Shown here piece by piece: positions 17,469-17,603 of a stretch of DNA of 17,603 nt (position 1 is its first letter; each line of letters begins with the position of its first letter). The DNA lies in the NCBI GenBank assembly GCA_029935325.1, contig JAOZKO010000020.1, forward strand, positions 1 to 17,603, read 5' to 3'. The translations under genes and the position numbers were made by a program. Source of the stretch: Bacteroidales bacterium (GTDB lineage: Bacteria > Bacteroidota > Bacteroidia > Bacteroidales > UBA1556). A model generated the notes under the pieces. The model made no database searches. It was not told the DNA's origin and worked only from the letters and a program-made list of their open reading frames with translations.

Positions 17469-17509
17469 GCAATCCCTACTTTTTTATGAGTGGGGATTGC
17501 TATTTTTTT
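17469..17509 (+). terminator. Rho-independent terminator of the surface-protein operon
   Basis: GCAATCCCTACT (17469-17480) pairs with AGTGGGGATTGC (17489-17500) in a 12-bp stem with a single T-G wobble and an 8-nt loop. TATTTTTTT follows immediately (17501-17509). It lies 88 bp after the stop codon of the PKD gene. The opposite side lacks a matching A-tract, so termination should be one-way, rightward. Confidence 0.88.
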
Positions 17510-17603
17510 CTCTTCTTAGCCCGCCTCTTTTTAATCTTAGCATGCACCACTTCATCCTCCACAATATCCTTCATAACAGAGCGCCAATCGTTAATTCCCT
17601 GCT
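17500..17603 (-). CDS. C-terminal end of a convergent gene, basic tail (partial)
   Basis: Reading leftward from the right edge, one frame stays open for 33 codons to a TAG at 17502-17500. The visible C-terminus runs QGINDWRSVMKDIVEDEVV, then HAKI and the very basic end KKRRAKKRKK. The start lies outside the window. A Lys/Arg-rich tail like this is common on nucleic-acid-binding proteins such as RNA helicases, nucleases or ribosome-associated factors, but the fragment is too short to identify. The ending directly against the convergent terminator supports it as a real gene end: the stop codon touches the last stem base, and the terminator T-tract encodes part of the Lys tail. Confidence 0.62.
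   Translation of the reverse strand, partial: QGINDWRSVMKDIVEDEVVHAKIKKRRAKKRKK

Overview
The window looks like a chromosomal segment of a low-GC member of the Bacteroidota. The evidence is a type IX secretion (T9SS) type A sorting domain at the end of the largest protein, PKD and 'LDA..' Ig-like modules typical of that phylum, a DUF4834-like small membrane protein, a TPR-membrane-HTH regulator of a kind common there, signal peptides ending in 'xxQ', and few Shine-Dalgarno sequences. I cannot name a genus.

Layout. At the left edge a small membrane protein gene (63-314) runs leftward. After an AT-rich gap, a gene on the + strand (603-2354) encodes a predicted membrane-tethered transcription regulator: signal peptide, periplasmic TPRs, one membrane helix, coiled coil and a C-terminal LuxR-type HTH. 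A 308-bp gap follows. Then come six co-directional genes (2663-17380) separated by only 0-11 bp, which is best read as one operon of about 14.7 kb: a small charged protein; a 577-aa outer-membrane beta-barrel; a 1372-aa secreted beta-rich protein with a TANFOR-like N-terminus; a 678-aa fibronectin type III protein; a 359-aa exported protein with a phage tail-collar domain; and an 1847-aa PKD/Ig-like protein with a T9SS sorting domain. A strong rho-independent terminator (17469-17509) ends the operon. Its T-tract overlaps the last codons of a convergent gene whose 3' end enters from the right edge.

Inferred biology. All five large operon products carry N-terminal export signals, and four are built almost wholly of beta modules used in adhesion or appendages. 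Only the last gene has a recognisable T9SS sorting domain. A reasonable model is a cell-surface assembly in which the barrel and the TANFOR-like protein form or anchor an envelope base, the FN3 and collar proteins are accessory or tip parts, and the PKD protein is the long displayed stalk or adhesin. The upstream membrane-tethered regulator could sense envelope state and control the operon. This model rests on architecture and gene order only.

The clearest structural observation is inside the PKD protein: three tandem copies of a five-module super-repeat (three PKD then two Ig-like), of exactly 1152, 1152 and 1146 bp, each module carrying position-specific signatures. No rRNA, tRNA, CRISPR array, insertion sequence or integrase was seen.
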